The position numbers were made by a program, and so were the translations under genes. The notes below the pieces were generated by a model. The model saw nothing but the letters and a program-made list of their open reading frames with translations. It searched no databases and was not told where the DNA came from. From assembly GCA_003644215.1 (NCBI GenBank), contig QNBU01000009.1, forward strand, positions 1-11,993: a stretch of DNA of 11,993 nucleotides, given 5' to 3'. The first letter of the stretch is position 1, and each line of letters opens with the position of its first letter. This stretch comes from Planctomycetota bacterium. GTDB taxonomy: Bacteria; Planctomycetota; Phycisphaerae; Sedimentisphaerales; Anaerohalosphaeraceae. Below, in pieces: positions 1 through 5,529 of this stretch.

Positions 1-67
1 AGTCCGCAACAGTCGCCCCATCGGCAACTTCTAAAATGCTTCCGTCAGGAAGTTTTGCTTTTGCCAT
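1..67 (-). CDS. thrS: Threonyl-tRNA synthetase, N-terminal fragment (TGS domain)
   Basis: Only the first 22 codons are in the window; the gene continues past the left edge. The visible protein begins MAKAKLPDGSILEVADGATV. This is the typical opening of the TGS domain at the N-terminus of bacterial threonyl-tRNA synthetase, which charges tRNA-Thr with threonine in the cytoplasm. The 'LPDGS' strand-turn and the following 'DGATVAD' helix start are the recognisable parts. The ATG lies behind a weak GGA at about 8 nt spacing. A long non-coding leader and a strong promoter sit upstream on the same strand, as is common for aminoacyl-tRNA synthetase genes. Other TGS proteins (RelA/SpoT, Obg-like GTPases) do not start with this domain at residue 1, so thrS is the best reading, but the identification rests on 22 residues. 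Confidence 0.72.
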   Translation of the reverse strand, partial: MAKAKLPDGSILEVADGATVAD

Positions 68-366
68 CTATTTGTCCAATACCTCTGTTTTAATCCAAAT
101 ACACCTGAAAAACATCGCCAAACCGTACTTTTAACTTAAACTTTGGATAAGAAACATTACTTTTGAGCCAATATCAAGGTTTTCATGTTTCGGTGTCCTT
201 ATCCAAAAATGGGTTCGTTTGGTAATTTTCGGTTTTTGAGCCAAAAACAGTGTTTCTGCTTCCTGTTACTCAGACATAATAGGTCACCTGCCTCTTCTTG
301 TTGCTTGGCAACCCGAAATACTCGTCTTATCCAAAGTTCAGGTTTTTACTGAAAAATACCGCCCAT
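68..366 (-). promoter_or_regulatory. Long non-coding leader of thrS with internal hairpins and repeats
   Basis: This stretch of about 300 nt between the thrS start and its predicted promoter has no credible ORF. Read as minus-strand RNA it contains a hairpin with a 5-bp stem and 3-nt loop (300-312), a hairpin with a 7-bp stem and 3-nt loop (232-248), and a long-range 13-bp inverted repeat (139-151 with 326-338). An 11-bp direct repeat, TTTTGAGCCAA on the plus strand, occurs at 161-171 and 234-244. I see no T-box core sequence. The length and structure suggest an RNA regulatory leader for thrS. Alternatively, the stretch is a degenerate interspersed repeat that happens to sit between genes. 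Function is inferred, not shown. Confidence 0.4.
139..338. repeat. 13-bp inverted repeat with a third competing copy
   Basis: AACTTTGGATAAG at 139-151 is the exact reverse complement of CTTATCCAAAGTT at 326-338. A third copy of the ten-base core, CTTATCCAAA, lies at 198-207 in the same orientation as the 326 copy. In the minus-strand transcript, the 139-151 segment could therefore pair with either of two upstream partners: 13 bp with the distal one or 10 bp with the proximal one. This is the geometry of a two-state switch, but a duplicated repeat unit would look the same. Confidence 0.55.
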
Positions 367-395
367 AGTCTAAGGAAACAGCCCCGAAATGTCAA
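367..395 (-). promoter_or_regulatory. Sigma70-type promoter for thrS
   Basis: On the minus strand, TTGACA (plus-strand positions 390-395) is a perfect -35 box. It is followed by a 17-bp spacer and TAGACT (367-372), a four-of-six match to the -10 box. Transcription would start near 360 and give a leader of roughly 290 nt before the thrS ATG. The promoter lies just beyond the stop codon of the isochorismatase-family gene, so thrS would have its own promoter even if upstream transcripts read through; I see no intrinsic terminator between them. Confidence 0.62.
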
Positions 396-433
396 GTGAT
401 GAAATGGATAATAATGGGATTCGATGTTTTGAT

Positions 434-973
434 TCATTTGATCAGTTTGACCAGTTCGCGGAACTTTTCGTGTTTGGCGTCGCGCAGCAGTTCAAACAGC
501 AGCATTTCGGTTGAGGTGATCACCGCCCCCTCTTCCGCCATCCGATTGATGCCGATGTCTTTATTGTCCGGCGTGCGTGAGGATGTCGCATCGGCCACCA
601 CATGAACATACAGCCCGTGCTGAATGAGATCGCGGGCGGTCTGAAAGACGCAGACATGGGACTCGATGCCGCAGATAATCGCTGAGCGTGCCTGGAGTTC
701 ATCGATCTTTGCAAGAAACGCCTCCTCGCCGCAGCAGCTAAAGCTGGATTTATTGATCGGCTCGACACCGGCCAGCAAAGAGGCCAACTCCCCTACCGTC
801 GGCCCCAGCGCCCTGGGAACCTGCTGGCACCACAAAATGGGAATATTGAGGTGCCTAGCGATCTGTATCAAAACAGCGGTATTCTTAACCACCCATTCGG
901 GTTCGGCCATCACGCCCAAAAGCTTTTCCTGAATATCAACCACAACCAAGCAGGTATTTTCACTCGTCAGCAT
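434..973 (-). CDS. Isochorismatase-family cysteine hydrolase (ISOC1/2-like)
   Basis: A 179-residue alpha/beta cysteine hydrolase. The family triad is visible as Asp13 in 'VVVDIQE', Lys75 in 'INKSSFSC' and Cys108 in 'GIESHVCV'. The C-terminal third ('ATSSRTPDNK', then 'MLLFELLRDAKHEKFRELVK') resembles the ISOC1/ISOC2 and YcaC-like branch more than true isochorismatases of siderophore pathways; no siderophore genes are nearby. The substrate is unknown. I chose the ATG at 973 because AGAGGA precedes it at a good distance. An in-frame GTG at 997 would add eight residues (MAIIIEEP) and cannot be excluded. It starts 30 nt after the anti-sigma gene ends and is probably the last gene of that operon. 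Why it travels with a sigma/anti-sigma pair is not evident from sequence. Confidence 0.85.
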   Translation of the reverse strand: MLTSENTCLVVVDIQEKLLGVMAEPEWVVKNTAVLIQIARHLNIPILWCQQVPRALGPTVGELASLLAGVEPINKSSFSCCGEEAFLAKIDELQARSAIICGIESHVCVFQTARDLIQHGLYVHVVADATSSRTPDNKDIGINRMAEEGAVITSTEMLLFELLRDAKHEKFRELVKLIK

Positions 974-1003
974 CGGTTCCTCTATTATTATTGCCACTGT
1001 ATC

Positions 1004-2005
1004 TCATTGCCCAATTGTGCGTTCAATCCGGATACGCAATCGGATCGTCGGTTGCGTAGAAACCGGTTCTTCAGAAGGCGCATCGTCCGTTCCGGCCAGA
1101 ATTGGCATCGCTAATCGAGGGGATTCGTCAAGTCCAATGTCCTGTAACTCGGCGGCCTCTTCTTTGGCGAATAAGGTCTTTTTGTTTTCATTTGTCCTGG
1201 CATATTGGTCGGCCAGATGCTGAAGCATTTGGCGATTATCCTCGACGGCGAGTACTGCAATTTGTTTGGCCTGAACCTGCGGAATCTCAATCGCATCGCC
1301 GCCGGAGCTACCGATAACACGCAAGGAAACATCCCGGCAATGGGGCCAGACATTTTCAAGGGAGCCGATCAGTATTGCGATCTTTTCCGCCGGAGCCGTA
1401 ATCTGATAGGTTGCTACATCAGCCGTTCGGTTTGGAAAGCTGTTTAGCCCCTGATCAAATATCCTTTTTTCGATATAGTTGCTGACCGCCATTTGCCGAT
1501 TCGTTGCGAAAGTCAGAATGCCGTCAAAGGGCCGTTCGGTGTCAACTACCGGCGTTAGGGCCGCTAAGTTATCCGACTCCTGCCGAGCCAGCATTTCATC
1601 CGTTGAAACATAGACAGCCGGACCGGGCGAAACCGGTTTGAGAATTTCAATGACGACAAAGGACAACAAGCCGAGCGGCAAAAGCAGCATCGCCGCCGTT
1701 GTCAGAATACGACACAGCACCAAATGGCTCGCGCCCGCAAGGGTCCGCTCTGATTCGGCAACATCGCCGAGAATCAGCTTCCGTTCCAACGCCGAACTGA
1801 CCTCTTTGGCCAACGAAGCGGGTGCCGATTCAATCGGCAGTGCGCCGAGAAGTTCTTTTTGCCGCTGCATGGCCGCAAGCTGATCGACGATAGCTGGATT
1901 ATGCTTAGCCAATCGTTTGAATTCCGTTTCCTGACGATCGGTGGCCCGACCATCAACCAGGTCATTTAACAATTCTTCGATCTCGATTTTGTGATTTTCA
2001 TTCAT
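1004..2005 (-). CDS. Membrane anti-sigma factor, zinc-finger-less
   Basis: A 333-residue protein with a charged cytoplasmic N-terminal region (1-95), one hydrophobic membrane span at about 99-122, and a C-terminal region of about 210 residues that should lie outside the cytoplasmic membrane. The N-terminus ('IEELLNDLVDGRATDRQETE') has the look of an anti-sigma domain. The HxxxCxxC zinc motif is absent; the only cysteines are C98 and C223. Its ATG overlaps the stop of the ECF sigma gene by four bases (ATGA), so the two are translationally coupled. The role is inferred from this pairing and topology: it would hold the sigma factor at the membrane until an envelope signal releases it. The C-terminal region matches no domain I recognise and could be the sensor. 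The tail (316-333) is rich in Arg and Ile. Confidence 0.72.
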   Translation of the reverse strand: MNENHKIEIEELLNDLVDGRATDRQETEFKRLAKHNPAIVDQLAAMQRQKELLGALPIESAPASLAKEVSSALERKLILGDVAESERTLAGASHLVLCRILTTAAMLLLPLGLLSFVVIEILKPVSPGPAVYVSTDEMLARQESDNLAALTPVVDTERPFDGILTFATNRQMAVSNYIEKRIFDQGLNSFPNRTADVATYQITAPAEKIAILIGSLENVWPHCRDVSLRVIGSSGGDAIEIPQVQAKQIAVLAVEDNRQMLQHLADQYARTNENKKTLFAKEEAAELQDIGLDESPRLAMPILAGTDDAPSEEPVSTQPTIRLRIRIERTIGQ

Positions 2006-2637
2006 ATCAGTACCGTTTCCAGTAATTGGCGCAACTTTGCGCGTGCCCGGCTGAGCCGGCTTTTGACTGTTCCGGTTTCAATTTGCAACACCGCAGCGAT
2101 CTCGGCGTAACTCATCTGCTCAATATCCCGCAACACCAAAACCACTCGATGCTCCTGCTGCAATTGGCCTATTGAGTTTACAACAATCTGCGACAGTTCC
2201 TTTTGCTGGGCAACGACCGCCGGATCCACGCCATTGGGATCGGCCAGCACCGCCGCAAGTTTCCCTTTGCCTTCTTCAAGCTGATCATTTTCGGCATCCA
2301 GAGACACCGGCGACAGTTTGAAGCGCCTTTTGCAGTAGTTCAACGAATGGTTCACCGCCACGCGGAACAACCATGTATAAAAGCTGCTCTTGCCGCGGAA
2401 CGAATTAATACTCTCTAATACTTTGACAAATGTATCTTGTGTAAGTTCCGCCGAATCGTCATGATTTTGACAAATTTTAAATATTACATTATAGACCCTG
2501 TCCTGATACTTAATAATTAAACAAGACATGGCCTCCGAGTCGCCCCGCTGACAGCGACGAACCAACGACGTGTCATCTAAGCTTATGTTATTACTATGGT
2601 TATGAAAACATGACACGCTTTTTATCCCACCCTTCAT
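2002..2637 (-). CDS. ECF-type RNA polymerase sigma factor (RpoE-like)
   Basis: A 211-residue sigma70-family protein with only regions 2 and 4. Region 2 spans about 36-105 ('AELTQDTFVKVLESINSFRG' is the core-binding and -10 part, followed by 'SFYTWLFRVAVN'). Region 4 spans about 150-208, with the helix-turn-helix in 'MSYAEIAAVLQIETGTVKSR'. Such factors direct RNA polymerase to a small regulon when freed from an anti-sigma factor, encoded here immediately downstream. The ATG at 2637 directly abuts the stop codon of the lipoprotein gene. The ribosome-binding site is weak, which fits coupled translation. An in-frame GTG seven codons later has AGGGTGGG upstream and is an alternative start. A linker of about 45 residues separates the two regions. 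Confidence 0.92.
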   Translation of the reverse strand: MKGGIKSVSCFHNHSNNISLDDTSLVRRCQRGDSEAMSCLIIKYQDRVYNVIFKICQNHDDSAELTQDTFVKVLESINSFRGKSSFYTWLFRVAVNHSLNYCKRRFKLSPVSLDAENDQLEEGKGKLAAVLADPNGVDPAVVAQQKELSQIVVNSIGQLQQEHRVVLVLRDIEQMSYAEIAAVLQIETGTVKSRLSRARAKLRQLLETVLI

Positions 2638-3177
2638 CTAATTTTTTATGGCCGAAACTTCCACTTTGAACAAATCATTATACCGCCTCTGATCTGCAAA
2701 ACAGGTCGCTTCTAAAATATATTTTTTGCCCTGTCCGGGCATAAAATCAAGGGGTAAATAAAACTCGTATCCCCGCAGAAACTCATTCCAGTGTTCATCG
2801 TTCGCATCAGGATCATTCAAATTCTGATCCGGCCAAATCATCAGACGCCGTCGGCGCGGATCCGATGAAAGCGGATGAAACTCATACAATTCAAAGCGAA
2901 AGGTGCAGGGGACTTTCACCAAAGAATCCGATGCATCAAAAAGTTCAATAAGCGTTTTAACATACATTGGGGTGGACGATCCCACATCCGGGACAAACTC
3001 GGTTATCGCCGAAATGCGTATCCGCTCGATTGATACACCACCGGCGCGCTGAACAGCGGGCTGCATAGGAACTTGTGCCGTTTCGCAGCCGGTAAGCACA
3101 ATCACCGCCGCCAACAAACACAAGAATCCAACAGAGAGCCGTCTCAATGCAAAAAGCATTTCTCTATAGGTCTTCAT
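2638..3177 (-). CDS. Small lipoprotein of unknown function
   Basis: A 179-residue protein from the ATG at 3177. It has a lipoprotein signal peptide: a positive n-region ('LRRL'), a hydrophobic core and the lipobox VLTG|C with Cys31 as the lipidation site. Residue +2 is Glu, not Asp. The mature part has an immunoglobulin-like or beta-rich feel ('VKTLIELFDASDSLVKVPCT', 'YEFYLPLDFMPGQGKKYILE'), but I recognise no family. The start lies 14 bp inside the end of ribBA. A second in-frame ATG at 3159 (MLFALRRL) also gives a complete signal peptide. The frame stays open further upstream inside ribBA to 3279, but that extension would bury the signal peptide and is unlikely. Being directly followed by the ECF sigma gene, it may be an envelope protein linked to that stress response; this is inference. 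Confidence 0.72.
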   Translation of the reverse strand: MKTYREMLFALRRLSVGFLCLLAAVIVLTGCETAQVPMQPAVQRAGGVSIERIRISAITEFVPDVGSSTPMYVKTLIELFDASDSLVKVPCTFRFELYEFHPLSSDPRRRRLMIWPDQNLNDPDANDEHWNEFLRGYEFYLPLDFMPGQGKKYILEATCFADQRRYNDLFKVEVSAIKN

Positions 3178-4402
3178 CCAGCAAATGTCCAAATCGAGCT
3201 TTTTTTGTTTGCAGGTATTTACGATTGTGTTCACCGGGTTTGGCCCGGAGCGGAATCTGCTCGACAATCCGAATGCCATAGACTTCCAGCCGCGATACTT
3301 TTTTGGGATTATTGGTCAGAATGCGGACATTGCTTAAGCCCAGATCGCGGCAGATTTGGGCGCCAAGACCATAGTCCCGTTTGTCTGCCTGAAAACCCAA
3401 CTCCAAATTTGCGTCATAAGTATCAAGGCCCTGTTCTTGGAGTTTATAGGCGTGCAGTTTATTTGCCAGACCGATCCCCCGCCCTTCCTGACGCAGGTAA
3501 ATCAGTGCGCCGACCTCTTCTTTTTCTATCAACTGCATTGCGGTAATCAACTGATAGCCGCATTCACATCGTTGAGAATGAAAGAGATCGCCGGTCATGC
3601 ACTCAGAATGCACACGAATCAAAACCGGTTTATCGTGCTTGATAACGACGCCGTTTTCGTCCAAATCACCAACTCCCCCTTTGCACAAGGCCAGGTGCGG
3701 CTCTGTCGAGCCGGGACTTTCATAACCAATCAATTTAAACTCACCATAATCAGTCGGCAGGTGGACATCCTGAATACGATGAATGTGCTGTTCTCGCTGA
3801 AGCCGATACTCGATCAGCTTGGCGATTGATGTCATCTTGAGATTGTGCTTGCGACAATAAATGTCCAGTTCGTCAAGCCGGGCCATCGTCCCGTCATCGT
3901 TCATAATCTCACAAATCACTCCAGCGGGTTGGAGGTCAGCCGCTTTCATCAGGTCAATGGCACCCTCGGTTTGACCGGCACGAACGAGAACGCCTCCATC
4001 GCGGGCCCGAAGCGGAAAGATATGTCCCGGGCGGGCCAGGTCTGCCGGCTTGCTCTCTGGGTTAACCGCAACACGAATCGTGTGGGATCGATCGGCGGCA
4101 CTGATGCCGGTCGTAACCCCCTCACGGGCGTCAACCGTTACCGTAAAGCCCGTCCCCAGACGCGCTGTGTTTTCCATACTCTGCGGGTGCAGGTTCAGTT
4201 GGTTACAACGCTCTTCGGTGATGGGCATACAAATCATCCCGCGGCCGTGCGTGGCCATGAAATTGATTATTTCCGGCGTAACCAGTTCCGCCGCACAAAC
4301 CAGATCGCCCTCGTTTTCGCGGTCTTCGTCATCAACCAAGACAATCATTTTGCCCTGCCTAAGGTCTTCCAGAATTTCAGGTATTTCGCTAAATTGACTC
4401 AT
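3164..4402 (-). CDS. ribBA: Bifunctional RibBA: DHBP synthase / GTP cyclohydrolase II
   Basis: A 412-residue fusion that supplies both precursors of riboflavin. The N-terminal RibB domain (about 1-205) converts ribulose 5-phosphate to 3,4-dihydroxy-2-butanone 4-phosphate plus formate. It shows the acidic loop 'DDEDRENEGDL' (24-34) and 'RPGHIFPL' (124-131). The C-terminal RibA domain (about 207-412) opens GTP to the diaminopyrimidine precursor. It shows the zinc cysteines C268, C279 and C281 in 'HSECMTGDLFHSQRCECG', the 'RQEGRGIG' loop (304-311) and 'LTNNPKK' (362-368). One oddity is Gln144 in 'RAGQTEGAIDL', where E. coli RibB has the metal-binding His153. The start overlaps the pgsA stop by four bases (ATGA). 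I see no FMN riboswitch upstream and no other rib genes in the window. Confidence 0.95.
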   Translation of the reverse strand: MSQFSEIPEILEDLRQGKMIVLVDDEDRENEGDLVCAAELVTPEIINFMATHGRGMICMPITEERCNQLNLHPQSMENTARLGTGFTVTVDAREGVTTGISAADRSHTIRVAVNPESKPADLARPGHIFPLRARDGGVLVRAGQTEGAIDLMKAADLQPAGVICEIMNDDGTMARLDELDIYCRKHNLKMTSIAKLIEYRLQREQHIHRIQDVHLPTDYGEFKLIGYESPGSTEPHLALCKGGVGDLDENGVVIKHDKPVLIRVHSECMTGDLFHSQRCECGYQLITAMQLIEKEEVGALIYLRQEGRGIGLANKLHAYKLQEQGLDTYDANLELGFQADKRDYGLGAQICRDLGLSNVRILTNNPKKVSRLEVYGIRIVEQIPLRAKPGEHNRKYLQTKKARFGHLLDEDL

Positions 4403-5034
4403 TTTCTATTGTCCAGTGGTTCAGGGGTTATTTTTTCAGTGTTACCAAACTCTTCAATATACCGAATTCCGCGGTAAATGTAAACAAAAGTTGCCGCCAT
4501 TGCGCAAAACCCAGTTGCCCAGCAGATTGCGGCGGTTATCGCAGGCCAGAGGGCTACCCAGCGGGCCGTTTCGGGGCCGACTAAAATTGAGAAAACCATG
4601 ATGATCTGCAGAAAAGTCGAGGCCTTACCCGCCCAAACAGGCCGGATGTGGATTTGTCCGGTCAACAAAAAGGTGATAATAAACCCCAGCAATAACAATA
4701 TATCTTTGCCGATAATCAGCACCACAACCGTCAACGGCAGCACAAAACCTTCAATCGCGGTTTGAGGGGAACAAAGGATCACGCTGGCACAGGTAATCAT
4801 TAGTTTGTCCGCCATCGGATCCAGAAATGCCCCTAATGCGGTAACCTGCTTTTGCTTCCGGGCCAAATAACCATCCATCGCGTCACTGATCGCCATCACC
4901 ACAAAGATCAAAACCGCCCCTCCGCGAATCCAGTGGCCGTAATTTGGATGCCCTGTTTTAAGCAAACAAAGGACGAATGGGGAAATCAGCAGAATCCGTA
5001 ATAGGGTGATCTGATTAGCCAGTGTCAAAAACAT
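4399..5034 (-). CDS. pgsA: CDP-diacylglycerol--glycerol-3-phosphate 3-phosphatidyltransferase family
   Basis: A 211-residue integral membrane protein of the CDP-alcohol phosphatidyltransferase family, with about five or six hydrophobic helices. The full family signature D-x2-D-G-x2-A-R-x8-G-x3-D-x3-D is present: D51, D54, G55, A58, R59, G68, D72 and D76. The N-terminal 'LANQITLLRILLISPF' is typical of PgsA, which condenses CDP-diacylglycerol with glycerol 3-phosphate to make phosphatidylglycerophosphate, the first step to phosphatidylglycerol and cardiolipin. The family also contains phosphatidylserine and phosphatidylinositol-phosphate synthases, so the exact acceptor is inferred. The ATG at 5034 has GGAG four bases upstream. 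It is the first gene of the minus-strand run and overlaps ribBA by four bases. Confidence 0.87.
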   Translation of the reverse strand: MFLTLANQITLLRILLISPFVLCLLKTGHPNYGHWIRGGAVLIFVVMAISDAMDGYLARKQKQVTALGAFLDPMADKLMITCASVILCSPQTAIEGFVLPLTVVVLIIGKDILLLLGFIITFLLTGQIHIRPVWAGKASTFLQIIMVFSILVGPETARWVALWPAITAAICWATGFCAMAATFVYIYRGIRYIEEFGNTEKITPEPLDNRK

Positions 5035-5086
5035 AGAACTCCGCGCAAGCTACTTTTTTAGTGAACAACATACGCCCAACCCTCTG

Positions 5087-5115
5087 ATTGTCGCATAAAT
5101 CGAGTTCAATCTCAA
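5087..5115 (-). promoter_or_regulatory. Candidate sigma70-type promoter for the pgsA-ribBA operon
   Basis: On the minus strand, TTGAGA (5110-5115) and GACAAT (5087-5092) are separated by 17 bp, an acceptable -35/-10 pair about 55 bp upstream of the pgsA ATG. The match is moderate and the surrounding region is AT-rich, so this is a candidate only. Confidence 0.35.
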
Positions 5116-5193
5116 ATATAAATATCAATCGCTATCACCTCTTCCCAGCACAAATGGCGATAAGATGATAAGTTCATACAAAAAAGATACGAA

Positions 5194-5224
5194 ATTGTAA
5201 ACATCTCTGCCGGACGCTTACAAT
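5194..5224. repeat. Spaced palindrome upstream of the sigma54 promoter
   Basis: ATTGTAA (5194-5200) and its exact reverse complement TTACAAT (5218-5224) are separated by 17 bp. The dyad centre is near 5209, about 135 bp upstream of the predicted glnN transcription start, a usual distance for enhancer-type activator sites of sigma54 promoters. The half-sites do not match the enterobacterial NtrC consensus, so the activator is unknown. The rest of the region 5035-5318 holds only the pgsA promoter candidate and AT-rich sequence without a gene. Confidence 0.3.
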
Positions 5225-5318
5225 AATGTAGTCCGAGAGGTCGTCTCAACAACACTGGAAACACGCATAACGATTTGCTATTAATAGAGATATGGATAAT
5301 CTGCCAGCATTAAAAAAG

Positions 5319-5334
5319 TGGCACATATTTTGCA
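5319..5334 (+). promoter_or_regulatory. Sigma54 (-24/-12) promoter for glnN
   Basis: TGGCACATATTTTGCA matches the consensus TGGCAC-R-N4-TTGC-W at every defined position. The invariant GG is at 5320-5321 and the invariant GC at 5332-5333, with correct spacing. Transcription would begin near 5344-5346, giving a leader of about 180 nt before the glnN start. Sigma54 promoters need an ATP-dependent activator. For a glutamine synthetase gene this points to nitrogen control by an NtrC-type protein, which is not encoded in this window. Confidence 0.83.
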
Positions 5335-5343
5335 TCAGTACAA

Positions 5344-5372
5344 ACTGTTGCGGCAGATTACTGTGCAACAGT
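5344..5372 (+). ncRNA. Leader stem-loop 1 of glnN mRNA
   Basis: ACTGTTGC (5344-5351) pairs perfectly with GCAACAGT (5365-5372). Inside, CAG (5354-5356) pairs with CTG (5361-5363) around an ATTA loop, leaving a small GG/T internal loop. The stem begins at or next to the predicted transcription start, so the mRNA would open with a hairpin. This could protect the 5' end or form part of a regulatory leader. Confidence 0.5.
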
Positions 5373-5387
5373 CATACAATCGCGGGC

Positions 5388-5420
5388 CATCGCTCGGTAT
5401 TCTTTGAATACCGAGCGATG
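5388..5420 (+). ncRNA. Leader stem-loop 2 of glnN mRNA (perfect 15-bp stem)
   Basis: CATCGCTCGGTATTC (5388-5402) and its exact reverse complement (5406-5420) flank a TTT loop. A perfect 15-bp stem is strong for a non-terminator position. No T-run follows, so it is not an intrinsic terminator. It lies between the predicted start of transcription and the glnN ribosome-binding site, about 100 nt before the start codon. It may be an RNA control element or, as DNA, a palindromic operator. Confidence 0.6.
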
Positions 5421-5451
5421 AATGCTTGAAATTAAATGAACCGGCTATAGA

Positions 5452-5529
5452 ATGTTTTTGACCGCGTTGCCAACGGGCTTGTGGCAAATATGGACCCTAA
5501 CGCCTTTATCCAAACAGGAGAAGTCATGA
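5452..5529 (+). CDS. Possible 25-residue upstream ORF overlapping the glnN start
   Basis: An ATG at 5452 opens a 25-codon frame (MFLTALPTGLWQIWTLTPLS and five more residues) whose TGA overlaps the glnN ATG as ATGA. That arrangement is typical of translational coupling. The start has no clear ribosome-binding site, and 25 open codons occur easily by chance. It is noted because of the exact overlap and its place in a structured leader; it may well not be translated. Confidence 0.2.
   Translation: MFLTALPTGLWQIWTLTPLSKQEKS

Noticed and set aside
68..366. T-box riboswitch in the thrS leader
   Set aside because: The conserved T-box antiterminator sequence is absent and no terminator helix with a T-run precedes the thrS start.
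3178..3279. N-terminal extension of the lipoprotein into ribBA
   Set aside because: It would place 34 extra residues before a well-formed lipoprotein signal peptide and lies wholly within ribBA coding sequence.
3845..4477. 210-codon plus-strand frame opposite ribBA and pgsA
   Set aside because: It is antisense to strongly conserved enzyme genes, has no recognisable protein character and is a shadow of ribBA codon usage.
5035..5110. FMN riboswitch upstream of the pgsA-ribBA operon
   Set aside because: The conserved RFN-element core sequences are not visible upstream of pgsA, and ribBA itself begins inside the end of pgsA with no room for a leader.
5302..5323. TGCCA/TGGCA inverted repeat overlapping the -24 element
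   Set aside because: The arms are only five bases and one is the -24 box itself, so the match is readily explained by chance.
5388..5420. Intrinsic terminator before glnN
   Set aside because: The 15-bp stem is strong, but the following bases (AATGCTTGAA) contain no T-run.
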